57,372 nt of DNA from Deltaproteobacteria bacterium (lineage in GTDB: Bacteria > Desulfobacterota > Desulfobaccia > Desulfobaccales > 0-14-0-80-60-11): contig JAKAKP010000163.1 of the NCBI GenBank assembly GCA_021813445.1, forward strand, positions 1 through 57,372, written 5' to 3'. Under the pieces are notes generated by a model. That model did not search any database and was not told where the DNA came from. It saw only the letters and a program-made list of their open reading frames with translations. The position numbers were made by a program, and so were the translations under genes. Positions 44,843 through 51,993 of this stretch are shown here, one piece after another (positions within the stretch are counted from its first letter, which is position 1; each line of letters opens with the position of its first letter).

Positions 44843-45199
44843 CTACTTCTTTTGCAACTGCTGCTTCATGGCGTCCAGGCGCTTTTGCATGTCTTGCAGC
44901 TGTTGATCGTGCTGCGGCTTCATCTGGGCGGCCTGGGGGCCACACATCTGGTGCATCATGGTGCCCATCTGGTCCATCATGCCCATCATTTGCTTTTGCT
45001 GCTCGGGGGTCATAGGCATGTTCATCATCCCGCGCATGTCACCCATCATGCCTTGCATCCGGCCCATGTAATCCGGCATCCAGGGGCAGCCACTCATAGG
45101 CCCGCCCATCATCGGATGATCCCCGCGCATCTGGGCGGCGGAAATTCCTGCGCCCATGACTAGAAACGTCAAGCTGAGAAAAATCGCCATTTTTTTCAT
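44843..45199 (-). CDS. Met-rich secreted protein, probable periplasmic metal binder
   Basis: 118 residues from the ATG at 45199 (MKKMAIFLSLTFLVMGAGIS signal). Met makes up a large share of the mature part (GMMGDMRGMMNMPMTPEQQK, MMGMMDQMGTMMHQMCGP), with CPWMPDYMGRM shared with the paralog downstream. Likely Cu/Ag sequestration or delivery in the periplasm. It is placed between two membrane sensors. Confidence 0.78.
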   Translation of the reverse strand: MKKMAIFLSLTFLVMGAGISAAQMRGDHPMMGGPMSGCPWMPDYMGRMQGMMGDMRGMMNMPMTPEQQKQMMGMMDQMGTMMHQMCGPQAAQMKPQHDQQLQDMQKRLDAMKQQLQKK

Positions 45200-45323
45200 A
45201 GTCCGCCTCCTTTGGTCGTTGATAGTTAATTTTAATCTAAGTCCTTTAAATTCATGAGCAAGCACTCATCAGGCCCAACTTACCGCTATCCGGGGATTAA
45301 TACGGCTGTAGGTGGGCAGTTGC

Positions 45324-46382
45324 CTACCTGGGAAACTCCAGGATAAAGGTGGCCCCGGCACCGGGCTCGCTCCTTACCCCTAAGCGGCCGCCGCACTTGA
45401 CCAGAAGGTGGAGGCTCACTTTCAAACCCAGGTGCGTGCTTTCTTCCTTCCGGTCTGTGGGGGTTAGGAGATGGCGTTGAAGCTTTTCCACCTCCACCCC
45501 GGGGCCGTTATCCTGGACCTCTACCCGCACGCGATCATGCGCTTCGGCCACCCTTATACGAATGTTGTCACCGTGCTTCATGGCGTTTGTCAGAACATTC
45601 TGCAGGATGACCTCCATTGAATAGGGCTCGAAGGGGAAAACCAGGCCCGCGGGGCAGCACTCTTCCAAGGGTTGGCCGTTTATGTTGAACCTGATCTCTT
45701 TGTCCCGGAAGCGCAAACCCCTGAGATGCTGAATGCAATGAGTCAACAGGCGGTAGAAATCCTGGGGCGTCGGCGCCAAGGTGTCGCTGGTGAGGGCCTT
45801 CAGAAACAACAGTTCCTGGCCCAGGGTGTGAGTCAGACGCTGGGCGGCTTCTTCCAGGACATTGACGTTTTGTTCCAGAGCCTCCATCCCTTGGCGCGAA
45901 TGAGTAAAAGCAGGGCAATCCGGCATCTCACAACTTTTTAAGGCGAGATCCAGTTCCTTCAATTTATTCTTGACCCGGTGAGAAAACCCCTGGATACCGA
46001 TGGCCAGGTTTTTGTATTGATGACGCAGCGTGGCCACTTGCAGTTCGAATTCCTGGTGCAGGGTGTCCAGGCGCAGGCGATTTTTCCGGAGGTGCATAAA
46101 AATCCAGCCGATGACGGCCCAGACGATGCCGCCGAACAGGGCGAAGAGCAGGGTCATGGGCCACATGTGGACATGGAAGCTGTGGATAATGGCTCGGCCA
46201 AGGTCCAGGGGCGTGCCTTCCATTAGATGAGCATGGACATTCTGAACCACCATGGCAAGGGGGTGCCCCACCAGGGTTCCCAAGCCCAATCCCACCAGAA
46301 GGCCCAACCAGGGATAGACCCAGGTCCTTTCCTTCCGAAGAGGGGCCTCCAGGAATAGCGGTTCTTTTCTCTTAACACCCAT
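45324..46382 (-). CDS. Membrane sensor kinase-like protein with HATPase domain
   Basis: 352 residues: two membrane helices with a His-rich periplasmic loop (VQNVHAHLMEG, IIHSFHVHMWP), a helical region (LRLDTLHQEFELQVATLRHQ and YKNLAIGIQGFSHRVKNKL) and an HATPase domain (ILQNVLTNAMKHGD N-box, VQDNGPGVE, GAGATFILEFP). No canonical H-box (HExxxPL) is present; the conserved RHQYKNLAIG may replace it. No response regulator is encoded nearby. Probably a metal-responsive signalling protein (inference). Confidence 0.75.
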   Translation of the reverse strand: MGVKRKEPLFLEAPLRKERTWVYPWLGLLVGLGLGTLVGHPLAMVVQNVHAHLMEGTPLDLGRAIIHSFHVHMWPMTLLFALFGGIVWAVIGWIFMHLRKNRLRLDTLHQEFELQVATLRHQYKNLAIGIQGFSHRVKNKLKELDLALKSCEMPDCPAFTHSRQGMEALEQNVNVLEEAAQRLTHTLGQELLFLKALTSDTLAPTPQDFYRLLTHCIQHLRGLRFRDKEIRFNINGQPLEECCPAGLVFPFEPYSMEVILQNVLTNAMKHGDNIRIRVAEAHDRVRVEVQDNGPGVEVEKLQRHLLTPTDRKEESTHLGLKVSLHLLVKCGGRLGVRSEPGAGATFILEFPR

Positions 46383-46467
46383 ACCGCAATCTCAAGTTCG
46401 CCCATGGCTAATTATTTGGCCAGGCGCGCGTTTAAATTAGGAAGGGATGTTGCCTTAAGCTTTGTAT

Positions 46468-46872
46468 TTAAGCCTTGGACTCGGTCCCTTGTTGGTACCA
46501 AAATGACGCTACAATGCCCCAGACAAAGTTCAGAAGGACAACCAGGGCAGGGGTTAACGTACCGAACTCCAGGCCGAGGATGCCCTTACCCATGGAGGGA
46601 AACATCATGAACAGTACCATGGCGGAGGGGGCGAGGCTGAAAACCATTCCTCTTAAGTACAGGCGACTCCGTAACACAGGGAGCAGAAACATAAGACCCC
46701 AGATACCGCCCCACACCATCCGGGGATAAAGCCAGGGGGCAGTGAACTCCGGCTGCAAGCCGACGCCCAAAAGAGAAGTTATGCCGGCCTTCCCTAAAAT
46801 CCAGATGTTGAAGCTGTCAGCCAACGCCCCTATGGCCCCGCCGGTGTAAGCAGCACTCAACTTTCTCACCAT
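46468..46872 (-). CDS. Four-helix membrane protein of unknown function
   Basis: 134 residues with four hydrophobic segments (AAYTGGAIGALADSFNIWIL, MVWGGIWGLMFLLPVL, MVFSLAPSAMVLFMMF, LTPALVVLLNFVWGIVASFW). No motif recognised. It lies between DUF302 and the sensor gene, within the metal cluster and in the same orientation. Confidence 0.6.
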   Translation of the reverse strand: MVRKLSAAYTGGAIGALADSFNIWILGKAGITSLLGVGLQPEFTAPWLYPRMVWGGIWGLMFLLPVLRSRLYLRGMVFSLAPSAMVLFMMFPSMGKGILGLEFGTLTPALVVLLNFVWGIVASFWYQQGTESKA

Positions 46873-46922
46873 GATAGTATTTTCCCTTTAGGGGGTTGCC
46901 GGCCATCCCCATTAAAGCTTAT

Positions 46923-47303
46923 CTAAGCCAAATCATTCATTATCTGGGAAATTATCGCCTCTACCTCCTCAGCCACCGGCTTGAGTTCCGGGTTGGGAAA
47001 CAGACCCAGAAGAGCGGTGGGTTTGATGGCCGCGATTTTGGCCTTTCCACCTTCCTGGAAAACCGCAATGCGGCAGGGCAGAACTGTGGAAATAGCGATG
47101 TTCCCCTCCAGGATTTTATTAGCTTGCTGCGGGTTGCACACCTCGAAAATCAGGCATTCCCGATCGAAGGGGATGCCCTTTTCGTTCATTTTCTGTCGGA
47201 GGTTATAAAACCCCAGGACGCCGAATTTGTGCTTGGCGCAGACCTCCGGGAATGACTTTTCTATTTCCTGAACCGTTTTTGTACTTTCCACTTCCAAAAG
47301 CAT
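46923..47303 (-). CDS. DUF302 domain protein
   Basis: 126 residues from the ATG at 47303, which follows GGAGG eight bases upstream. DUF302 landmarks: VQEIEKSFPEVCAKHKFGVL, CLIFEVCNPQQANKILEGN, LPCRIAVFQEGGKAKIAAI. Family members are often adjacent to metal or redox genes; biochemical role unknown. Confidence 0.82.
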   Translation of the reverse strand: MLLEVESTKTVQEIEKSFPEVCAKHKFGVLGFYNLRQKMNEKGIPFDRECLIFEVCNPQQANKILEGNIAISTVLPCRIAVFQEGGKAKIAAIKPTALLGLFPNPELKPVAEEVEAIISQIMNDLA

Positions 47304-47333
47304 CCGGCTATCCTCCGAAGTGCGCTGGGGGAA

Positions 47334-47363
47334 GGAGGGGGCTAAATTTTTATAGCCCCCTCC
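47334..47363 (-). terminator. Strong hairpin, probable terminator
   Basis: GGAGGGGGCTA (47334-47344) pairs perfectly with TAGCCCCCTCC (47353-47363) around an 8-base loop, eight bases after the Met-rich gene stop. A long U tract is lacking (TTCCCCC), so partial termination is possible. Confidence 0.55.
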
Positions 47364-47370
47364 ACTCAAA

Positions 47371-47637
47371 TTACTTTTTGGGTGTGGGCTGTGCCGGCTG
47401 CTGTTGCTGCTGCTGCATCTTCATCATGGGACACGATTGCATCCACTGCGCCATTTGTTCCTGCATCTTCTTCATTTCCTCCGGGGTCATCTGCTTCTGG
47501 GACATCATCATCGCCATGCAGGGACACATCATCATAGTGGGCTGTTGCGGCTGCGGAGCCGGAGCCTGTTGGGCCAGGGCCATGCCAGAGCCGGCAGTCA
47601 ACGCCAGTGCCAATAGAATAACCACCATCTTTTTCAT
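47371..47637 (-). CDS. Small Met/Cys-rich secreted protein
   Basis: 88 residues. A signal peptide (MVVILLALALTAGSGMALAQ) is followed by a Gln/Pro linker and MMMCPCMAMMMSQKQMTPEE, then MAQWMQSCPMMKMQ and a poly-Gln stretch. The Met/Cys clusters are typical of periplasmic copper- or silver-binding proteins (inference). RBS GGAGG precedes the ATG. Confidence 0.75.
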   Translation of the reverse strand: MKKMVVILLALALTAGSGMALAQQAPAPQPQQPTMMMCPCMAMMMSQKQMTPEEMKKMQEQMAQWMQSCPMMKMQQQQQQPAQPTPKK

Positions 47638-47904
47638 GTTTGCCTCCTTTGGTGTGGCAGATTTTAAATCAGAGGATAGACCTCTCCTTCGGCAACCTAG
47701 GCGTAAGTCGAGATAACCTGCGGTTAAAGTTTAAAGTTAAGTCTTCCTTGATGCTTTTCAATTTACACATTCTTTCGCCCATATCCTGGTTAGCCTTAAA
47801 CGCCTTTGTAATCGGGCGATCGATATTTTGCCTAAGGCTTTGGCCCGACCCTGGATAAGGCCGGGCCATAAGGTCAGGTCATGATCCTTGCGTATGCCTT
47901 TGCC

Positions 47905-48243
47905 TCACCAGCAAGAGCCCCAGCCGCCGCGATAGGCACCGGCATAGCCGGAGTTCCAGGAGCACCGAGCGCCTTGGTAGCCGCGTCCCCATGTCCGGGA
48001 ACCGGAATTCCGGTAGTCCCGATTGACCGGAGCGGAATACCCGTAGGCAGGACCCATGGGGCAGTAAGCATAGCCGTTGCCGTCATAGCCATAGTAACCG
48101 CCGGCCTGGTCTTGCGCCGCAGGACCATAGGAAGCCGCAGGGTCGTTTTGCTGCTGGGCCTGGGAAGCGCCGGGGAGACCCACCGTCAGGGTAAAAGCCA
48201 GCACCAAGGCCAGGCCAAGAATCGACCAATTCCGTACGTTCAT
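47905..48243 (-). CDS. Secreted Gly/Tyr-rich protein
   Basis: 112 residues with a signal peptide (ILGLALVLAFTLTVGLPGAS). The mature part is rich in Gly, Tyr, Ser and Asn (GGYYGYDGNGYAYCPMGPAY, GAYRGGWGSCW) with three Cys. Low complexity; function unknown. It lies among the metal-binding small proteins. Confidence 0.6.
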   Translation of the reverse strand: MNVRNWSILGLALVLAFTLTVGLPGASQAQQQNDPAASYGPAAQDQAGGYYGYDGNGYAYCPMGPAYGYSAPVNRDYRNSGSRTWGRGYQGARCSWNSGYAGAYRGGWGSCW

Positions 48244-48421
48244 GACATAACTCTCCTATTTTGGATGGATTTATTCATTTAACCCAACATGCGCCATGTG
48301 CTCGCAGGGGTGGTGGAAGTCCATATCTTGAAAGTGTTGCCTAACTCTTACTCCTGAAAACCGTGGCGGTTTTCAACCGGAGCAAGGCAAGCAAATGTGG
48401 CTTAAGGAAACCTTTGGTGAG

Positions 48422-48700
48422 TTAGGCGCGGGGAGGATGGAAAAAAGTGGAAACCAGGAGCACCGGTGCTGTCGTAATCGGAGCCTGGAAATATGTGGTC
48501 ACGTGCTCAACGTGGATAATTGGACTAGCGTGAACCACTCCGGCGACGTGGCAGCAGATACAAGGGAGCAGACAGTTGCCGTTTTGATCAGTCTTTATCT
48601 GACAAACCGCCGCATCCGCCAAAGCTGCCATTGCGAAGAACGCCATCAAAATGAGCGCTCCCACTCGCAGGTAACGATGCTTTCGCCAGCCACTTAACAT
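48422..48700 (-). CDS. Small secreted Cys/His motif protein (DUF2946-like)
   Basis: 92 residues: basic start, membrane/signal segment (VGALILMAFFAMAALADAA), CLLPCICCHV cluster and C-terminal FFHPPRA. It shares its layout with the protein leading the RND operon (40646-40933), so the two are probably paralogs. The start follows a TATAAT box by only seven bases, so either the mRNA has almost no leader or translation starts later. Confidence 0.65.
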   Translation of the reverse strand: MLSGWRKHRYLRVGALILMAFFAMAALADAAVCQIKTDQNGNCLLPCICCHVAGVVHASPIIHVEHVTTYFQAPITTAPVLLVSTFFHPPRA

Positions 48701-48707
48701 ATTTTCA

Positions 48708-48734
48708 TTATAAACATTAAAATGGTTAAGTCAA
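48708..48734 (-). promoter_or_regulatory. Candidate promoter with perfect TATAAT
   Basis: TTGACT (48734-48729) and TATAAT (48713-48708) on the minus strand are 15 bases apart, two short of optimal. The A/T-rich spacer stands out in this GC-rich region. Confidence 0.4.
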
Positions 48735-48762
48735 TGCCACAACTAATGGCCGTGTGGTGAGC

Positions 48763-48864
48763 TCATTTTTCACAGGGCATGCCGCAGCAAGTGCAGAGCT
48801 TCTCCTTTTTCAGAGCTTCATAGCCCTCCCGGATCAGCACGGCCACAATGAAAAGACTGATGAT
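48763..48864 (-). CDS. Possible Cys-rich membrane micropeptide
   Basis: After AGGAGG and five bases, the minus strand reads ATC ATC AGT CTT TTC, then FIVAVLIREGYEALKKEKLC and TCCGMPCEK before a TGA. The CTCCGMPC cluster and the preceding hydrophobic stretch look protein-like, but no ATG, GTG or TTG sits at the right place; ATC/ATT starts are rare. Tentative. Confidence 0.35.
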   Translation of the reverse strand: MISLFIVAVLIREGYEALKKEKLCTCCGMPCEK

Positions 48865-48891
48865 GGATTCCTCCTGCCAGATGCCGTAAAG

Positions 48892-49005
48892 TTAATTCAG
48901 ATCAAGTCCAATGAAGAGAGCCAGGGGGCCCTTCTCTTCGGCTAAAGCCATGCTAAAGCCGATAATCAGCGCCATTGCCAATGCCAGTACGATTACTTTT
49001 TTCAT
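48892..49005 (-). CDS. 37-residue secreted peptide
   Basis: ATG at 49005 follows GGGAGG by five bases. The peptide is almost only a signal sequence (KKVIVLALAMALIIGFSMAL) and a short mature end EEKGPLALFIGLDLN. It lies 57 bases after the ArsM-DUF2284 gene in the arsenic operon. Function unknown. Confidence 0.5.
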   Translation of the reverse strand: MKKVIVLALAMALIIGFSMALAEEKGPLALFIGLDLN

Positions 49006-49061
49006 GACTACCTCCCTTACCTGAGGTGGTTTCACTTACGGGCCAAATCGGCCAATTCCCG

Positions 49062-50579
49062 CTATTCGATCAGGATCAGGGCGAAGTAGTTCCATCGGCC
49101 AAAGGTCTCTTTTCTGGTGTCGATGTCAAAGTCGTTGTGTCTGGCAGTTTTAAACACATCAATACCGCAGGCTTCCATCATGGGCCTGATCCTGAGTTTG
49201 GTTAGTTCGCTTCTCTGAGGCCCAGGCTGGGCCTCTGCTGCTGCTGTGGGGCAAGTACCGCCAGGGCTGGGAGATGGTTTAACCTCTTTGGTTTTCAAAG
49301 GCTCACCCGGAGCCTCCGCCTGCTTGGAGGGTCAGCCAGCGCCAGGGTTTGGTTTGACCTCCTCCACCCTTACAGGCTCCGCCGGAGCCTGGGTCTCACC
49401 GGATGGTCAGGTGGCCCCCGGAGCGGAGGCCGGCGCACACGCAGACAAACCACTGGGCACCAGGGCGACGAGAGCGAAGGCCTTATAGTAACCCCGATGG
49501 TAAGCTTCGCCTTCCAGCTTAACCGCCGCTTCGCTTAGCGTCTGCCCATTGGGACCATTGAGAAGGATGGCCTTGGTATATTCTCCGAGAACCCTTTTTG
49601 TGCTTGCCGCATCCGGGGCGAAGGGGGGGTGGAAGGGGGCTTTCTCGAAGAGAGGGCAACCATACTGGCACTTCCATCTCACCCATTCCTCCACCGCCAC
49701 CGTTTCCGCGTCGATGATTTTGGCTTTCTCGGCCCCCAACTCCAAGGCCCGTTTTAGCAGGTATTCCATCTTACCCTCCCGCATTCCCGCCTCTCCGGTT
49801 GGTTTTCGCTCCCAAACACCCGCCTCCACGGGCGGCTTGACGGCTCGAAACAACACTCCCTTGGTTACCGGAGAGCTGTTGAAGCCGGTTTCCATTGCCA
49901 GTTCGGACTCTTCAAACCCCGCCTGTTCTAACAGTGCCAGGAAAACCTTTCCCGGTATGGCTCCGCCTTCTCACCTGGCCCAGTTCTCCACGCGAGCTTT
50001 GGTTTCCTTGGGCAATTCCCCGGCCAGCACCTGGTCGGCCAACATGAACCGCCCTCCCGGCTTCAGAACCCGGTAGACTTCGCCCAGAGCTTTGACTTTA
50101 TCCACCACCAGGTTAAAGACGCCATTGGAGATCACCAAGTCAAAGCTGTTATCAGGGAAGGGCAACCGTTCCGCGGATGATTCCTGGAAAGTGACGTTAT
50201 CGACGCCTGCCAGGCGAGCATTCTCGCTCGCTTTGGCCAGCATCTCGGGAACCAGGTCAATTCCCGTCACTGCCCCCGAAGGCCCCACCAGCTTTGCGGC
50301 AATGATGGAATCGACCCCGGCGCCGCAACCGATGTCCAGGACCGTTTCACCTTCCCGAATCGGCCCTAAGGTAAAAGGGTTACCCACCCCACAATAGGCA
50401 GCGGCCACGGGCTCCGGCAGCCCACGGACCAGATCCGGAGCATAGTTCAGCGCCTCCAGCCCGGCCCGGCCGGTGGGGTACCGAAAGAGTCCTTCCGGGC
50501 TGGCGGCAACCTTGAGGTATTTCCCCCGGATGCTCGCCTCGATCCGTTGCTTGTCTTGGCGGGTTAACTCGTTTTCCAT
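49062..50579 (-). CDS. arsM: ArsM-DUF2284 fusion, predicted selenoprotein with three UGA codons
   Basis: One frame of 505 codons with three in-frame TGA (residues 203, 391, 416). Residues 1-232 are an arsenite S-adenosylmethionine methyltransferase: FRYPTG, Cys63 in AAYCGVGNPF, VLDIGCGAG, VISNGVFNLV and YRVLKPGGRF. The first TGA (49973-49971) falls in W-A-R-U-E-G-G-A, exactly where ArsM has its second catalytic Cys (W-x-x-C-x-x-G-A), and LALLEQAGF continues beyond. After a linker, residues 271-505 form a DUF2284 domain (KCQYGCPLF, PPFAPD, EYTKAILL, GYYKAFAL, MMEACGIDVF, closing TAG). Two more TGA (49409-49407, 49334-49332) lie in a repeat inside it; the third copy has TGC. An internal ATG at 49769 with GGGAGGG upstream could also start DUF2284 alone. 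Confidence 0.82.
49217..49235 (-). other. Hairpin after the Cys codon of the third repeat
   Basis: GAGGCCCAGCCTGGGCCTC is a near-perfect palindrome beginning 15 bases after the TGC at 49253-49251. It is in the same place as the SECIS-like hairpins of the two preceding repeat units, which suggests that this unit descended from a UGA-bearing copy. Confidence 0.55.
49299..49315 (-). other. SECIS-like hairpin after the second repeat UGA
   Basis: AGGCTC pairs with GAGCCT around the loop CGGGT, starting 16 bases after the TGA at 49334-49332. A loop with GG/GU at about 22-26 bases from the UGA fits bacterial SECIS spacing (established range roughly 16-37 bases). Confidence 0.6.
49373..49391 (-). 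other. SECIS-like hairpin after the first repeat UGA
   Basis: CAGGCTCCGGCGGAGCCTG forms a 7-bp stem with loop CGGCG, starting 15 bases after the TGA at 49409-49407. Spacing and G-containing loop fit a bacterial SECIS element read by SelB. Confidence 0.62.
49936..49961 (-). other. Possible SECIS-like hairpin after the ArsM UGA
   Basis: Nine bases after the TGA (49973-49971), GCCA pairs with TGGC, enclosing ACC/GGT around a GGGAAA loop with an internal bulge. It is weaker than the hairpins after the repeat UGA codons, but the loop lies at a plausible distance. Confidence 0.4.
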
Positions 50580-50590
50580 CCTTGTACCCC

Positions 50591-50851
50591 TTAACCCTGG
50601 ATATTCCTTCTCATCTGCTCGAATTCATCTTTGGTGATCTCACCCTTGGCATACCTGGTCTTCAGTATGTCTAAGGGGGATTCCAATTCTCTGCCTGGGC
50701 TGTAATGCCTGTCAGCATTGTGCCAGGGCGGCCTGAACCCGCCCCGGCCAAAGATAAAGTAGAGGCAGAGCAACAAGACGACCAGCATGATAATGGGCAT
50801 GAACATGGGGAAAAACCACATGGGGCTCCACCAAACATAATCCGGGTGCAT
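50591..50851 (-). CDS. SHOCT-domain membrane protein
   Basis: 86 residues: one long hydrophobic segment (FMPIIMLVVLLLCLYFIF), a short linker, and a C-terminal SHOCT motif (LDILKTRYAKGEITKDEFEQ). Common as a small membrane accessory beside metal genes. It is 12 bases upstream of the ArsM fusion in the operon. Confidence 0.82.
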   Translation of the reverse strand: MHPDYVWWSPMWFFPMFMPIIMLVVLLLCLYFIFGRGGFRPPWHNADRHYSPGRELESPLDILKTRYAKGEITKDEFEQMRRNIQG

Positions 50852-50878
50852 TTTATTCTCCTAATTCAAGTCTTGAGT

Positions 50879-51139
50879 TTACAACTTCACCCCGGTTATC
50901 TTGAGCTTGCCTTCTCTGACCAGCTTGCCGATTAGGAAGTGGACGCTCTCTTCGGAGAGCTTGAGTTGGGCAGCCAGGTCAGCAGGGGGGCAACTTCCCC
51001 TTTCCTTAAGAAATTCAATAACCTCACCTTCCAACGCTTTAACCCACTCCTCAAACAACCCTCTCAATTCCGGGGAGGCAAAACCCGCCAGCCTGCCGAC
51101 CTCGACGACCGTACCGGTCATCTGCTCGCACATCTGCAT
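50879..51139 (-). CDS. Small winged-helix-like protein
   Basis: 86 residues with Cys5 (MQMCEQMTG) and a C-terminal winged helix pattern (CPPADLAAQLKLSEESVHFL, IGKLVREGKLKITGVKL). It starts directly after the stop of the 32-residue gene. It may be a regulator of the operon or a DNA-binding accessory. Confidence 0.65.
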   Translation of the reverse strand: MQMCEQMTGTVVEVGRLAGFASPELRGLFEEWVKALEGEVIEFLKERGSCPPADLAAQLKLSEESVHFLIGKLVREGKLKITGVKL

Positions 51140-51238
51140 TCACCTCTCCACCATGGGCAGCATGGAACCGCCTTGACCCTCCAGCATCTTTTTCATCATC
51201 TCCATGCCCATGCCCGGGCCGCAACCTTTCTCTTCCAT
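51140..51238 (-). CDS. 32-residue Met-rich small protein
   Basis: ATG at 51238 has GAGGGAAGG five bases upstream, and the stop abuts the next ATG (TGAATG). The sequence starts MEEKGCGPGMGMEMMKKMLE and ends MLPMVER. Seven Met and one Cys suggest metalloid or copper binding (inference). The good ribosome site and tight coupling make it a real gene despite its size. Confidence 0.65.
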   Translation of the reverse strand: MEEKGCGPGMGMEMMKKMLEGQGGSMLPMVER

Positions 51239-51275
51239 GGTAACCTTCCCTCAGTTATATTGTTGATCTTAATTA

Positions 51276-51989
51276 TTAATCATCGAGGCTCAACATCTCT
51301 CTCTTGGCCCTGAGTTTCTTATAAAAAAAAGGTATTAGGCCGACCAAGGCCACCAGGATGATCCCCACCGCCACGCCCCAAGTGAGCTTTCCCCGGACCA
51401 GGTCCAGGAGGTTGGCGGAGAAATAGATAATGGCAATGGTCATGGGAAGCATGAAAATGAAGGTGCTCACTGCGTAGGCCAGCAGCGAAATCCTGGTGAG
51501 GCCGAAGGCATAGTTTAGCAAGTTATAAGGGAATAAGGGCACGAGCCGGGTTAAGGCCACGATCTTCCAGCCATGCTGCCCCACTTTCTCGTCCAGGGTG
51601 GATAGCTTGGTGCCCGAGAGTTTGGCGGCCACCCAGTCCCGGGCCAGGTAGCGGGCCACCAGGAAGGCTAAGGTGGCGCCGATGGTCGCTCCGAAGATGG
51701 TATAGACCACCCCCCAAAAGGGGCCGAACAAGATGCCGCCGGCCAACCCGATGGGCAATCCTGGCAGGAAAAGCGGAGGAGCGGCTACCCAGATAAGCGT
51801 GTAAATCACCGGCCCCCAGGTGCCGTAGCCTGCCACTGCCTGGCGCAGCCTCTCCTTTTCCAGGTATTGATCCAGCTGGAAATAGCGCACTGTAAGGATA
51901 ATTGCTCCCAGAAGCGCGAGAAAAACCAGGGGCCGGATAACGGAAGGCTTCGAAGGAGCGGACTCCTTATCTTGCATCATGTTCTCCAT
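51276..51989 (-). CDS. TVP38/TMEM64 (DedA-like) membrane protein
   Basis: 237 residues, five or six membrane helices. The SNARE-associated/VTT motif region is clear: LFLPGLPIGLAGGILFGPFW, GATIGATLAFLVARYLARDW, LTRLVPLFPYNLLNYAFGL. Family members act in membrane or lipid transport and occur near mercury and arsenic genes in several bacteria, where transport of the metalloid is suspected but unproven. It follows the ArsR gene by four bases. Confidence 0.85.
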   Translation of the reverse strand: MENMMQDKESAPSKPSVIRPLVFLALLGAIILTVRYFQLDQYLEKERLRQAVAGYGTWGPVIYTLIWVAAPPLFLPGLPIGLAGGILFGPFWGVVYTIFGATIGATLAFLVARYLARDWVAAKLSGTKLSTLDEKVGQHGWKIVALTRLVPLFPYNLLNYAFGLTRISLLAYAVSTFIFMLPMTIAIIYFSANLLDLVRGKLTWGVAVGIILVALVGLIPFFYKKLRAKREMLSLDD

Positions 51990-51993
51990 GGGT

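Noticed and set aside
49407-49895. DUF2284 N-terminal part as a separate complete gene ending at 49407
   Set aside because: The C-terminal half of the same domain continues in frame beyond the TGA, and no stop separates it from ArsM except TGA; only an internal restart at 49769 remains possible.
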